A stretch of DNA of 64,000 nucleotides, from the NCBI RefSeq assembly GCF_900291955.1, contig NZ_OLMR01000002.1, positions 124,001 to 188,000 of the forward strand. The letters are read 5' to 3'. The notes beneath the pieces are model-generated. The model did no database searches, had not been told where the DNA came from, and saw nothing but the letters and a program-made list of their open reading frames with translations. Positions within the stretch are counted from its first letter, which is position 1. Every line of letters starts with the position of its first letter. Position numbers and translations under genes: made by a program. This DNA comes from Pseudoruminococcus massiliensis. Lineage in GTDB: Bacteria; Bacillota; Clostridia; Oscillospirales; Acutalibacteraceae. Shown in pieces: positions 1 through 8,247 of the stretch.

Positions 1-2
1 AA

Positions 3-233
3 AAGGTAAGAGAAACTGCTAAAAAGGCCTATCATCTCTTTGGCTGTGCTGGACTTACAAGAGTTGATTTCTTTGTAACAGAAGACGGCAGAGTTCTTCT
101 CAACGAGCTTAACACACTTCCGGGCTTTACTTCAATTAGTATGTATCCTAAGCTTATGGCTAATTGTGGAAAAGAAGGTAAACAGCTTATCGCTGAGCTT
201 ATCGACCTCGCTTTAAATAAAAATATGGCTTAA
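3..233 (+). CDS. ddl: D-alanine--D-alanine ligase, C-terminal end (partial)
   Basis: This reading frame is open from the left edge and stops with TAA at 231-233, giving the last 76 residues of an ATP-grasp ligase. The stretch RVDFFVTEDGRVLLNELNT followed by LPGFTSISMYPKL is the characteristic end of D-Ala-D-Ala ligases; the Glu and Asn of the NELNT segment are the Mg2+/ATP ligands. The enzyme makes the D-Ala-D-Ala dipeptide for peptidoglycan in the cytoplasm. It lies directly upstream of murI, which makes D-glutamate for the same precursor. The start is outside the window, so domain completeness cannot be judged. Confidence 0.9.
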   Translation, partial: KVRETAKKAYHLFGCAGLTRVDFFVTEDGRVLLNELNTLPGFTSISMYPKLMANCGKEGKQLIAELIDLALNKNMA

Positions 234-247
234 ATCAGTAGCTACCA

Positions 248-276
248 AACGGGCGAACACAGTTCGCCCCTACTTT
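248..276. repeat. GGGCGAAC-type intergenic hairpin
   Basis: A short hairpin (GGGCGAAC arm, loop, GTTCGCCC arm) followed by CTACTTTTA sits between ddl and murI. The same core recurs at 3348-3374, 7268-7295, 18061-18081 and 42447-42463. It may act as a weak terminator and is one module of the dispersed repeat family described separately. Confidence 0.6.
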
Positions 277-337
277 TAGATAACTTTATTTAAAGATAAA
301 GAAATATTCCGATTTTATGAAAGATGGGAAAATATAA

Positions 338-1168
338 ATGACTAAACAGGCAATCGGTGTTTTCGATTCAGGTCTTGGTGGTCTTACTGCTGTAAGAGAG
401 CTTCTCTCTGTATTGCCAAACGAAAATATAGTTTATTTTGGTGATACAGGTCGTGTTCCTTACGGTAACAGAAGCCGAGAAACCATCAAAAAATATTCTA
501 TGCAGGACGCCACATTTTTGCTTACTAAAAATGTCAAGCTAATCATCGCCGCTTGTGGCACAGCAAGCTCTGTTGCACCTGAAATCGGTGATAATCTTTC
601 TGTACCATTTACAGGCGTTGTTGCTCCTACTGCCGCTGCGGCTGTTCGTGCAACTAAAAATGGGAAAATTGGCGTTATTGGCACAACTGCAACTATAAAA
701 ACAGGCTCTTATAAAAGAGAAATTAAAAAAATCAATCCTAATATAGATGTATATGAGCAGGATTGTCCACTCTTTGTACCGCTTGTTGAAAATGGTTTTA
801 TATCCGCTGATGACCAAGTGGTAACACTCGTAGTTGAAAGATACCTTTCTTCTCTAAGAGAGGCAGATATTGATACTCTTATTCTCGGCTGTACGCACTA
901 CCCTATAATAGCTGAGGCAATATCTAAGGCTTTGCCTAATGTAAGGCTTATAGACTCTGGCAGAGAAACTGCTATCTATGCAGCTTCATTATTAAAGGAA
1001 AGCAACTCACTTTCTGAGGATAATCTTAAGGGCAAATGTGAATTTTATGTCAGCGATACAACAGAAGGTTTCTCTACTCTTGCGGGAATTTTCCTTGGCA
1101 GAGATATTTCCGGACAGGTAAGCCATATTGACATAGAAGATGTTGCGAAAAAATTCAAATTGGGATAA
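338..1168 (+). CDS. murI: Glutamate racemase
   Basis: The 276-residue product matches glutamate racemase over its full length. It interconverts L- and D-glutamate in the cytoplasm to supply D-Glu for UDP-MurNAc peptide synthesis. The N-terminal GVFDSGLGGLTAVREL signature is present. The two catalytic cysteines are Cys73 (in AACGTASS) and Cys185 (in LGCTHYP). The residue after Cys73 is Gly where many family members have Asn (ACNTAS); I believe ACGT variants exist in Clostridia, so this need not mean loss of activity. The gene follows ddl by about 100 bases and precedes a DUF1934 gene and argS on the same strand. Confidence 0.95.
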   Translation: MTKQAIGVFDSGLGGLTAVRELLSVLPNENIVYFGDTGRVPYGNRSRETIKKYSMQDATFLLTKNVKLIIAACGTASSVAPEIGDNLSVPFTGVVAPTAAAAVRATKNGKIGVIGTTATIKTGSYKREIKKINPNIDVYEQDCPLFVPLVENGFISADDQVVTLVVERYLSSLREADIDTLILGCTHYPIIAEAISKALPNVRLIDSGRETAIYAASLLKESNSLSEDNLKGKCEFYVSDTTEGFSTLAGIFLGRDISGQVSHIDIEDVAKKFKLG

Positions 1169-1195
1169 AATCAGTAGTGCAGGAAGTGAAGCATT

Positions 1196-1612
1196 ATGGA
1201 GAATAATTATAATTTAAAGATTAAGACAACACAGGTTGTTGAAAGTGAAGCTTTCAATATGGATTTTGAGATGAATGCGTCTTATGTTAAAATAAATGAA
1301 ACTCGCTATATCTCTTATATTCAGGTAGATGAGGACACTAAAAACAAGCTTCGTACAACTATAAAAATCAAACCAGACGGGGTTGTTACTATTATAAAAG
1401 GTAAGAGCGAAGGTATGATTCTCGAAATCGGAAAAACTCACTCTTGCAATTATCCAACTCCATTTGGCAATATATTGCTTGAAGTTTCTGCATTTAAAAT
1501 TGCAAATAGTCTTAGCGATGATGGTGGAGAACTTGAACTTCAATATAGCTTAATCGTTGATGGCAACGAATTAAGCAAAAATACTCTCAACCTTACCGTA
1601 AAAGAAATTTAA
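1196..1612 (+). CDS. DUF1934 (YwiB-like) beta-barrel protein
   Basis: The 138-residue protein has the pattern of the DUF1934/YwiB family, a small cytoplasmic calycin-like beta-barrel of unknown function: alternating strands, YISYIQVDEDTKNKLRTTIKI, a central TPFGNILLEV segment and a C-terminal GGELELQYSL strand. It is preceded by AGGAAGTGAAGC as ribosome-binding site and lies 25 bases before argS. Neighbourhood with argS is also seen for ywiB in Bacillus, which supports the family call. The molecular role is not known. Confidence 0.8.
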   Translation: MENNYNLKIKTTQVVESEAFNMDFEMNASYVKINETRYISYIQVDEDTKNKLRTTIKIKPDGVVTIIKGKSEGMILEIGKTHSCNYPTPFGNILLEVSAFKIANSLSDDGGELELQYSLIVDGNELSKNTLNLTVKEI

Positions 1613-1637
1613 TCAACCGAAAGGAATGTTATAAATT

Positions 1638-3326
1638 ATGTCTGATACAGCAGGAAACACTGTCAGCCTATTGAGGAATGCTATTATTGACGCTATGGGA
1701 CGAGCTATGTCCGCAGGCGAGCTTCCTCTTGCTCCTACTCCAAATTTTACAATCGAAACTCCAGCCGACAGAACTAACGGCGATTTAGCTTCAAATGTAG
1801 CTATGGTTTCGGCTCGTGCATTTAAGAAAGCTCCTCGTGCAATAGCTGAGGCAATTACAAAATACATTGAGCTTGAAGGAACTAACCTCGACCGTTTTGA
1901 AATAGCTGGTCCTGGATTTATCAATTTCTTTTACGGCAAGCAATTCTATACATCAGTCATCAGAGAAATTGAAGAAAAAGGTGCTGATTACGGCAAGAGC
2001 GATTTCGGTCAAGGTAAGCGTATACTTGTAGAATTTGTTTCTGCAAACCCAACTGGTCCTATGCACATCGGTAACGCTCGTGGCGGTGCTTTGGGAGATT
2101 CACTTGCAAGTGTTCTTTCCGCAGCGGGTTATGATGTTTCAAGAGAATTCTATGTTAACGATGCCGGAAACCAAATCGAAAAGTTTGCTACCTCTCTCGA
2201 AATCCGTTATCTTCAAATCTATAAGGACGGCATAGAGCTTCCTGAGGACGCTTATCATGGACAAGATATTATCGACCACGCAAAAAACTTTGCTGAAATA
2301 AATGGCGATAAGTATGTCAATGCTGAAAGCTCAGAACGCAGAAAGGCTCTTGTAGCTTTCGCACTTCCAAAGAATATTCAAGGTCTTGAAAATGACCTCC
2401 TTAAATATCGTATAAAGTATGACAGATGGTTCAGAGAAAGCACTTTACATCAGAGCGGTGCTGTTAAGAACATCGTTGAGCTTCTCAAGGAAAAAGGACA
2501 TACCTATGAGCAAGACGGTGCTATCTGGTTCAAGGCTACTGAATTTGGTGCTGACAAGGATTTCGTTCTCGTTCGCTCAAACGGTATTCCAACTTATGTT
2601 GTGCCTGATATTGCTTATCACTATGACAAGCTTGTAACTCGTGGCTTTGATAAGGCTATTGATGTTCTCGGTGCTGACCACCACGGCTATGTGCCGAGAT
2701 TAAAGGCGGCTCTTACTGCTTTGGGTGTTGACGCTTCAAGACTTGATGCTGTTCTTATGCAGATGGTTCGTCTTGTAAGAAACGGCGAAATCGTTAAGGC
2801 ATCTAAGAGAAGTGGCAAGGCTATCACTCTTGTAACTCTCCTTGAAGAAGTTCCGATTGATGCAGCTCGTTTCTTCTTTAACCTTAGAGAGCCAAACAGC
2901 CATTTTGATTTTGACCTCGACCTCGCAATTGAGCAATCATCACAAAACCCTGTTTACTATGTTCAGTATGCACACGCAAGAATCTGCAATATTGTAAAGG
3001 GGCTTGCTGAGAGCGGTATTACACAAAGAGCTTGCACAGATGAGGAGCTTGCTCTACTTACTGCTCCTGAAGAAATTGAACTTATCAATAAGCTTGCTTC
3101 TCTTACTGGTGAAATCATAACTTCTGCAAAGACTTATGACCCTGCAAGAGTTACTCACTATGTCTATGAAACAGCTACACTTTTCCATAAGTTTTATAAT
3201 GCTTGCAGAGTTAAGGGCGAAGATGAATCACTTATGCAGGCAAGACTTGCACTTTGCGTAGCAACTAAAACTGTTATCGAAAATGTTCTCACTATGTTCA
3301 AGATAACTGCTCCTGAATCAATGTAA
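1638..3326 (+). CDS. argS: Arginyl-tRNA synthetase
   Basis: The 562-residue class I synthetase charges tRNA-Arg with arginine. An N-terminal additional domain (about 1-115) is followed by the catalytic core with the HIGH-type motif MHIGNARGG at 142-150 and the KASKRSGKA motif in the KMSKS position, then a DALR-type anticodon-binding C-terminus containing QYAHARI. Length is normal for the family. The AAAGGAATG ribosome-binding site lies about ten bases before the ATG. It sits behind the DUF1934 gene and is probably co-transcribed with murI. Confidence 0.97.
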   Translation: MSDTAGNTVSLLRNAIIDAMGRAMSAGELPLAPTPNFTIETPADRTNGDLASNVAMVSARAFKKAPRAIAEAITKYIELEGTNLDRFEIAGPGFINFFYGKQFYTSVIREIEEKGADYGKSDFGQGKRILVEFVSANPTGPMHIGNARGGALGDSLASVLSAAGYDVSREFYVNDAGNQIEKFATSLEIRYLQIYKDGIELPEDAYHGQDIIDHAKNFAEINGDKYVNAESSERRKALVAFALPKNIQGLENDLLKYRIKYDRWFRESTLHQSGAVKNIVELLKEKGHTYEQDGAIWFKATEFGADKDFVLVRSNGIPTYVVPDIAYHYDKLVTRGFDKAIDVLGADHHGYVPRLKAALTALGVDASRLDAVLMQMVRLVRNGEIVKASKRSGKAITLVTLLEEVPIDAARFFFNLREPNSHFDFDLDLAIEQSSQNPVYYVQYAHARICNIVKGLAESGITQRACTDEELALLTAPEEIELINKLASLTGEIITSAKTYDPARVTHYVYETATLFHKFYNACRVKGEDESLMQARLALCVATKTVIENVLTMFKITAPESM

Positions 3327-3347
3327 TAAAGCAAAATAATTACTGGC

Positions 3348-3374
3348 GGGCGAACTGGCTTATACAGTTCGCCC
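3348..3374 (+). terminator. Hairpin after argS
   Basis: Ten-base arms GGGCGAACTG (3348-3357) and CAGTTCGCCC (3365-3374) enclose a seven-base loop just after argS. There is no clean U-run after it, so it may be a weak terminator or a copy of the GGGCGAAC repeat module. Confidence 0.5.
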
Positions 3375-3458
3375 ACAGCAATTTATAGCGAAAATAAAAT
3401 ATTTTCGCACAATAAAGATAATCTTATCGTTTTATTTAATAGAAAAGAGGTTTTTGTT

Positions 3459-3722
3459 ATGCGTCAATCAACCTATTTAACTATGACCTTAGTTTTTACT
3501 ATTGCCACTGTAACTGCTTTACTGTGTGCAATTATCTGTGATGCACTAAATAATTCAAACAGGTCTATTACCTTCGGCTGTATAGCTTGTGCTTGCTCTA
3601 TTCCTGCATTTTCGTGTGCGTCTATTCTGTTTCAATCAGGCTCTAAAAGTATGAAAAAAGATGAAGAAACTACTGAGGATACAGAAACTGTTGATTCGGA
3701 GGAAAATAATAATGCCGAATAA
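3459..3722 (+). CDS. Small two-helix membrane protein
   Basis: The 87-residue product is not recognised. It has two hydrophobic segments (about 6-28 and 38-60, the second Cys-rich) and a very acidic C-terminal tail (about 66-87) rich in Asp, Glu, Thr and Asn. It is preceded by AAAAGAGG eight bases before the ATG. Its last eleven bases overlap the tmk start, with the tmk ribosome-binding site inside its coding sequence, which suggests translational coupling. Function is unknown; the overlap and good start signals make it a believable gene. Confidence 0.65.
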   Translation: MRQSTYLTMTLVFTIATVTALLCAIICDALNNSNRSITFGCIACACSIPAFSCASILFQSGSKSMKKDEETTEDTETVDSEENNNAE

Positions 3723-4344
3723 TACTCGTGGAAAATTTATTGTATTTGAAGGACTTGACGGTTCGGGCAAGGGAACACAAATTTCTTTGCTCTCAAAATT
3801 TCTCAACGAAAAAGGTATTATCATTTATGAAACGGCTGAACCTACTCAATCTGCGACAGGCGGTCTTATTCGTGATACGCTTGCAGGCTATCAAAAGCGT
3901 ACAGCATATGAACTTGCAGCGCTCTTTTTGACAGACAGAATTTTCCACAATACCTCTGCAAATGGAATCAAGCATCTGCTTGATTCTGGTGTAACGGTAA
4001 TCTGCGACAGATATTATTATTCATCTTTTGCTTATCAAGGTATAGATACCGACCTTAAATGGGTTATGAATATGAATTTAAATTGTCCGGAAATCTTAAA
4101 ACCTGATTTATGTATCTTCCTTGATGTTCCAACAGAACAATGTGATGAAAGAATGGGTTCCCGCCAAAGCAGGGAAATTTTTGAAAATGTTGATACACTC
4201 AATAAAATTCGCAAGAGATTTTTTGAAGTGTTTGATTTGCTTGAGAACAGCGAAAATATAAGCATTATTAATGCCTCAAGAAGCATTGATGATGTTAATA
4301 GAGATGTTGTTTCTTCTGCTATGGAAATATTAAATAAACAGTAA
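3712..4344 (+). CDS. tmk: Thymidylate kinase
   Basis: The 210-residue kinase phosphorylates dTMP to dTDP. It has the P-loop FEGLDGSGKGTQ, the DRYYYSSFAYQG motif of the dTMP site and an Arg-rich lid (MGSRQSREIF). The frame is open further upstream, to an ATG at 3661, but the start at 3712 is chosen because GGAGGAAAA lies at the right distance and the homology begins there. The reading frame overlaps the end of the small membrane protein gene by eleven bases. Confidence 0.95.
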   Translation: MPNNTRGKFIVFEGLDGSGKGTQISLLSKFLNEKGIIIYETAEPTQSATGGLIRDTLAGYQKRTAYELAALFLTDRIFHNTSANGIKHLLDSGVTVICDRYYYSSFAYQGIDTDLKWVMNMNLNCPEILKPDLCIFLDVPTEQCDERMGSRQSREIFENVDTLNKIRKRFFEVFDLLENSENISIINASRSIDDVNRDVVSSAMEILNKQ

Positions 4345-4374
4345 GAATCTTCTGTTTATAATACGGGTTTTTGC

Positions 4375-4403
4375 TTGACTATTGCGAAATTTTTATCTAT
4401 AAT
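4375..4403 (+). promoter_or_regulatory. Promoter of leuB
   Basis: TTGACT (4375-4380) and TATAAT (4398-4403) are separated by exactly 17 bases, about 50 bases before the leuB ATG. This gives leuB its own sigma-A-type promoter. Confidence 0.75.
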
Positions 4404-4456
4404 TAGATTGGTTTAATTTGATACTTTGCGGAATTTTTCGCATTTGGAGGGTTAAT

Positions 4457-5527
4457 ATGAATAAGTATAAAATTGCTGTTCTTAAAGGCGATGGAATCGG
4501 CCCTGAAATCGTAAACGAGGCCATTAAGGTTCTTAACAAGACAGCAGAAAAGTTCGGCTTTGAAGTAGACTATGATGAGGCTCTTCTTGGTGGCTGTGCT
4601 ATTGATGCAACTGGTGTACCTCTTCCTGAGGAAACTATCGCTAAATGTAAAGCTGCTGACTCTGTCCTCCTTGGTGCTGTTGGTGGCCCTAAGTGGGACA
4701 ATCAGCCAGGTAACAACCGCCCAGAGGCTGGCTTGCTTGGTATTCGTGGTGCATTAGGTCTTTTTGCTAATCTTAGACCTGCTGTTATCTTTGAACCACT
4801 TAAAAACGCTTCTCCACTAAAGGCTGAAATCATCGGCGACTCTATGGACATTATGATTGTTCGTGAGCTTACTGGAGGTATCTACTTCGGCAAGAGAGGT
4901 AAATTTGAGGAAGATGGTGTTCCTGCCGCTTATGATACAGAAAAGTATTCTGTAACTGAAATTGAAAGAATAGGCAGAGTAGCTTTTGATATGGCTATGA
5001 AGCGTAACAAAAAGCTCACAAGCGTTGATAAGGCTAATGTTCTCGATTCCTCAAGACTTTGGAGAGAAACTATTATTCGTCTTTCTAAGGAATATCCTGA
5101 GGTTGAGCTTTCTCATATGTATGTTGATAACTGTGCTATGCAACTTGTAAGAAATCCAAAGCAATTTGATGTTATCGTTACATCAAATATCTTCGGCGAC
5201 ATTCTCTCTGATGAGGCTTCTATGATTAGTGGCTCTATTGGTATGCTCGCTTCTGCAAGCCTTAGCAGTGGAAAAAGCGGTCTTTATGAGCCTATCCACG
5301 GTTCTGCTCCTGATATTGCCGGTCAGGGTATCGCTAACCCACTTGCAACAATACTTTCTGTTGCTATGATGCTCCGCTATTCTCTTGATGAGCCTAAGGC
5401 TGCTGAAGCTATTGAAAAGGCTGTTTCTGAAGCTCTCAAGACAGTAAGAACTCCTGATATTTATACAGAAGGCACTAAGAAAGTTTCCACAAGCGAAATG
5501 GGCGACATCGTCGTTTCACTTCTATAA
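4457..5527 (+). CDS. leuB: 3-isopropylmalate dehydrogenase
   Basis: The 356-residue enzyme carries out the NAD-dependent oxidative decarboxylation step of leucine synthesis. Family motifs are in order: GDGIGPEI near the start, [34 protein letters not shown], the Mg2+-binding [13 protein letters not shown] and the NAD-binding [15 protein letters not shown]. The frame is open upstream, but GGAGGGTTAAT directly before 4457 fixes the start. It stands alone behind its own promoter; leuA is 15 kb away behind a T-box, and leuCD are not in the window. Confidence 0.96.
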   Translation: MNKYKIAVLKGDGIGPEIVNEAIKVLNKTAEKFGFEVDYDEALLGGCAIDATGVPLPEETIAKCKAADSVLLGAVGGPKWDNQPGNNRPEAGLLGIRGALGLFANLRPAVIFEPLKNASPLKAEIIGDSMDIMIVRELTGGIYFGKRGKFEEDGVPAAYDTEKYSVTEIERIGRVAFDMAMKRNKKLTSVDKANVLDSSRLWRETIIRLSKEYPEVELSHMYVDNCAMQLVRNPKQFDVIVTSNIFGDILSDEASMISGSIGMLASASLSSGKSGLYEPIHGSAPDIAGQGIANPLATILSVAMMLRYSLDEPKAAEAIEKAVSEALKTVRTPDIYTEGTKKVSTSEMGDIVVSLL

Positions 5528-5571
5528 AATTCATTTCGCATCATATTTTTATTGAAAAGGGGTATAAGTAA

Positions 5572-5946
5572 ATGGAAATGGCCTTGAATCTTCTGTTAGC
5601 GGGCATCGTTATAGTTTTCTTTGTCCTTGTTCTCTTGATTTTTATAATCAAGATTTACAGTACAATAGTTCAAGCTGCCCAAAACGGAAGTCAAAAAAGA
5701 AAAGATGCCAAAAAGGCTGCTGAAAAGAAACCTGAGCTTATTAAAGCAGAACCACAGGTAAGCACAGCTCAACCAACAGCTACTGATAACGAAGCTATTC
5801 CGGGCGAGGTTATCGCAGCTATTGCAGCGGCTGTTGACGCTATGTACGACAAGCCTTTTAAGATTAAGTCTGTAAGACGCAGTCGTGCTAACTCAGGTTC
5901 TTCTTGGAGAAATGCAGGTCTTTTTGAGAATACCAAGCCTTTCTGA
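5572..5946 (+). CDS. Na+-pump decarboxylase gamma subunit (OadG-like)
   Basis: The 124-residue protein has one N-terminal membrane helix (about 5-27), a Lys/Ala/Pro-rich linker, and a C-terminal block EVIAAIAAAVDAMY...SSWRNAGLFENTKPF that matches the conserved end of OadG-family subunits. These small subunits anchor and assemble oxaloacetate, methylmalonyl-CoA or glutaconyl-CoA decarboxylase sodium pumps. AAGGGGTATAAGTAA precedes the ATG. The beta subunit follows 54 bases later; no carboxyltransferase or biotin-carrier gene is next to them, so the substrate cannot be assigned. Confidence 0.8.
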   Translation: MEMALNLLLAGIVIVFFVLVLLIFIIKIYSTIVQAAQNGSQKRKDAKKAAEKKPELIKAEPQVSTAQPTATDNEAIPGEVIAAIAAAVDAMYDKPFKIKSVRRSRANSGSSWRNAGLFENTKPF

Positions 5947-6000
5947 CATATTGTCGGTTAGAGTGTAATTCGATAAATTTGAGAAAGGATTGATAATTAA

Positions 6001-7242
6001 ATGGAAATCTTAAACTCCCTATGGGAATCTATTTGCAGTATTTTCACAAGCTCAGGCTTAGCAACTCTATCATGGGAAAACTATGTTATGATGTGCATAT
6101 CCTTCATTCTTTTATATCTTGCTATTAAAAAGCAGTATGAGCCACTTTTGCTCTTGCCTATAGCATTCGGTATGCTACTTGTTAATGTTTTCCCTGGTAT
6201 TATGGCAAACCCAACAAATGAAATGCTCACCGAAGCACAGGTCTTGGCGAGAAATCTTGACCCTGCTTCATATACAACCACAGTTCTTGATGGAACAACC
6301 TATTATAATGTCGGTCAAAACGGTGGCTTGTTCTATTATCTCTATCAAGGCGTTCACCTTGGTATTTTCCCTCCGCTTATCTTCCTCGGCATTGGTGCAA
6401 TGACAGACTTCGGTCCTCTCATTGCTAACCCTAAGAGCTTCCTCCTTGGTGCAGCTGCTCAGGTTGGTATCTTTATTACATTTATTGGTGCAACACTTCT
6501 TGGATTCGCTGCTAACGAGGCTGGTTCAATCGCTATTATCGGTGGTGCAGATGGTCCAACAGCTATCTTCGTTACATCAAAGCTTGCCCCGAATCTCTTA
6601 GGTCCGATAGCCGTTGCCGCATATTCGTATATGGCACTTGTTCCTATCATTCAGCCACCTATTATGAAGCTTCTTACAACAAAGAAAGAGCGTTCAATCG
6701 TTATGCAGCAGCTCCGTCCTGTTTCTAAGATTGAGAAGATTCTCTTCCCTATCATCGTTGTAGTTATTATTGCACTTCTTCTTCCAGATGCAGCTCCTCT
6801 CGTTGGTATGCTTATGCTTGGTAACCTCTTTAAAGAGAGTGGCGTTGTTTCAAGAATCAGTAACACAGCTCAGAACGAGCTCATGAATATTGTTACAATC
6901 TTCCTTGGTGTTACAGTTGGTGCAACAGCAACAGGTCAAGTATTCCTCAGCGTAAGCACACTTGGAATTATTCTCCTTGGTCTTATCGCATTCTGCATGG
7001 GTACTGCTTGTGGCGTTCTCTTTGGTAAGATTATGTGTGCTTTTACACATGGCAAGGTCAACCCACTTATCGGTTCTGCTGGTGTTTCTGCTGTTCCTAT
7101 GGCAGCAAGAATTTCACAGAAGGTTGGTCAGGAAGAAAATCCTGCAAACTTCCTTCTTATGCACGCTATGGGACCAAATGTTGCAGGTGTTATCGGTTCA
7201 GCAGTTGCTGCCGGTGTTCTCATCAGCCAAATCCCACACTAA
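6001..7242 (+). CDS. Na+-translocating decarboxylase beta subunit
   Basis: The 413-residue integral membrane protein belongs to the OadB/GcdB/MmdB family, whose beta subunit decarboxylates carboxybiotin while exporting Na+. The conserved segment IAIIGGADGPTAIF contains the Asp implicated in ion coupling; NLFKESGVVSR, FLGVTVGATATGQVFL and the C-terminal LLMHAMGPNVAGVIGSA are also typical. About ten hydrophobic helices are visible. Residues about 70-110 form a polar insertion before GIFPPLIFLGIGAMTDFGP. It forms a unit with the gamma gene and ends at a strong terminator. Confidence 0.92.
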   Translation: MEILNSLWESICSIFTSSGLATLSWENYVMMCISFILLYLAIKKQYEPLLLLPIAFGMLLVNVFPGIMANPTNEMLTEAQVLARNLDPASYTTTVLDGTTYYNVGQNGGLFYYLYQGVHLGIFPPLIFLGIGAMTDFGPLIANPKSFLLGAAAQVGIFITFIGATLLGFAANEAGSIAIIGGADGPTAIFVTSKLAPNLLGPIAVAAYSYMALVPIIQPPIMKLLTTKKERSIVMQQLRPVSKIEKILFPIIVVVIIALLLPDAAPLVGMLMLGNLFKESGVVSRISNTAQNELMNIVTIFLGVTVGATATGQVFLSVSTLGIILLGLIAFCMGTACGVLFGKIMCAFTHGKVNPLIGSAGVSAVPMAARISQKVGQEENPANFLLMHAMGPNVAGVIGSAVAAGVLISQIPH

Positions 7243-7267
7243 AGTTAGTGTCATAACATAAAGTCGA

Positions 7268-7300
7268 ACGGCGAACAGCTTAAACTGTTCGCCGTTTTTT
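7268..7300 (+). terminator. Rho-independent terminator of the decarboxylase operon
   Basis: Arms ACGGCGAACAG (7268-7278) and CTGTTCGCCGT (7285-7295) close a six-base loop and are followed by TTTTTT. The arm core is the same GGCGAAC/GTTCGCC found in the dispersed repeats. Confidence 0.85.
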
Positions 7301-7334
7301 GTTAGGAGATTTTATAAGAAATTAATTTATCAAA

Positions 7335-8177
7335 TCATAATATATCTATGGAATCACAACTTTCCTTAGTGGTATTCTTATTATTTTTAGGTAAAATCGT
7401 TCTTCCTCCATTAGTTGGAATCCGCTCAAGCCATTTCATTTTGCCAAGAGTATACAAAGCACTGAGAAAATATGCATCTGAAAGCTCCTTTGGCTTTATA
7501 TCCTCAAGGCACACAGGAAGCCTTACACTGAAATTATCGTGTACTATTCCGCATACAGGTACTTTAGGTCTGTTACCTGTAAAAATTGTCATTGTACTAC
7601 CACAGGAAATCGGCATTGTAATAGTCTGCGGTGCAACAAGAATATCACAAGGTATTATATCATAGAAATTACTATGCACGAAAATAGTCGCTCCATATTC
7701 TCGCATAAAGCGTTCATTTTCGGCCTCATAAAATCTCACTGCACTTGTTGCAACCTGAAGTGAATTCGTATACTTTATGAATCTTTCTGCGGCAAAGCTA
7801 AATCTACCGCTTGGGTCAAAGAGTGAGATTCTCAATTCGTTAGGGTCACAATTAAGGCTCTTAATATAGCTTTCTGCCGCATTTATACACAGTCTGCGGA
7901 TATACATAGGATTATCAAAACGCTTAAATCCAAGCTTTCTTGGCAAACTCAGGCCGCTTGAACACACTGTTTCATGAAAATCAGCATTAACTGACCTCTT
8001 GATTTTTCCAAATCTTATTCTGCCACTTTTCTGAACATATGTAATATGAATCATTTCCAGCCCAAGATAGTCATCGTTTATTCTTTTGACATTTATTTCA
8101 TACGGGGAAAATAATGCACGAAACCTTTCTTTTAAGCTATTTGGCTGTTCGTGCTTAATTGTTAATGCTGTTATCAT
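7335..8177 (-). CDS. Unknown 280-residue protein
   Basis: I do not recognise this protein. It has no signal peptide or obvious membrane helix. The central part (about 115-185) alternates hydrophobic strands and helices: LRISLFDPSGRF, then SLQVATSAVRFYEAEN and a CDILVAP strand, which would fit a Rossmann-like fold, but no nucleotide-binding motif is clear. The C-terminal 25 residues are polar and probably disordered. The ATG lies only eight bases after a large hairpin, and the only candidate Shine-Dalgarno (GGGGG) is in the 3' arm of that hairpin. It follows the MATE gene on the same strand. Confidence 0.7.
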   Translation of the reverse strand: MITALTIKHEQPNSLKERFRALFSPYEINVKRINDDYLGLEMIHITYVQKSGRIRFGKIKRSVNADFHETVCSSGLSLPRKLGFKRFDNPMYIRRLCINAAESYIKSLNCDPNELRISLFDPSGRFSFAAERFIKYTNSLQVATSAVRFYEAENERFMREYGATIFVHSNFYDIIPCDILVAPQTITMPISCGSTMTIFTGNRPKVPVCGIVHDNFSVRLPVCLEDIKPKELSDAYFLSALYTLGKMKWLERIPTNGGRTILPKNNKNTTKESCDSIDIL

Positions 8178-8186
8178 AAAAAGAAC

Positions 8187-8230
8187 CCCCGTTCAATCAT
8201 ATCTACAATATCTATATGATTGAACAGGGG
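8187..8230 (-). terminator. Large hairpin between MATE gene and 280-residue gene
   Basis: Arms at 8187-8202 and 8214-8230 pair over 16 bases with a single bulge; the transcript of the minus strand then reads TTCTTTTT. It can terminate MATE transcription, and its 3' arm also carries the GGGGG that would serve as ribosome-binding site of the following gene (ATG at 8177). Confidence 0.75.
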
Positions 8231-8247
8231 AACATATTCTAATTTTG

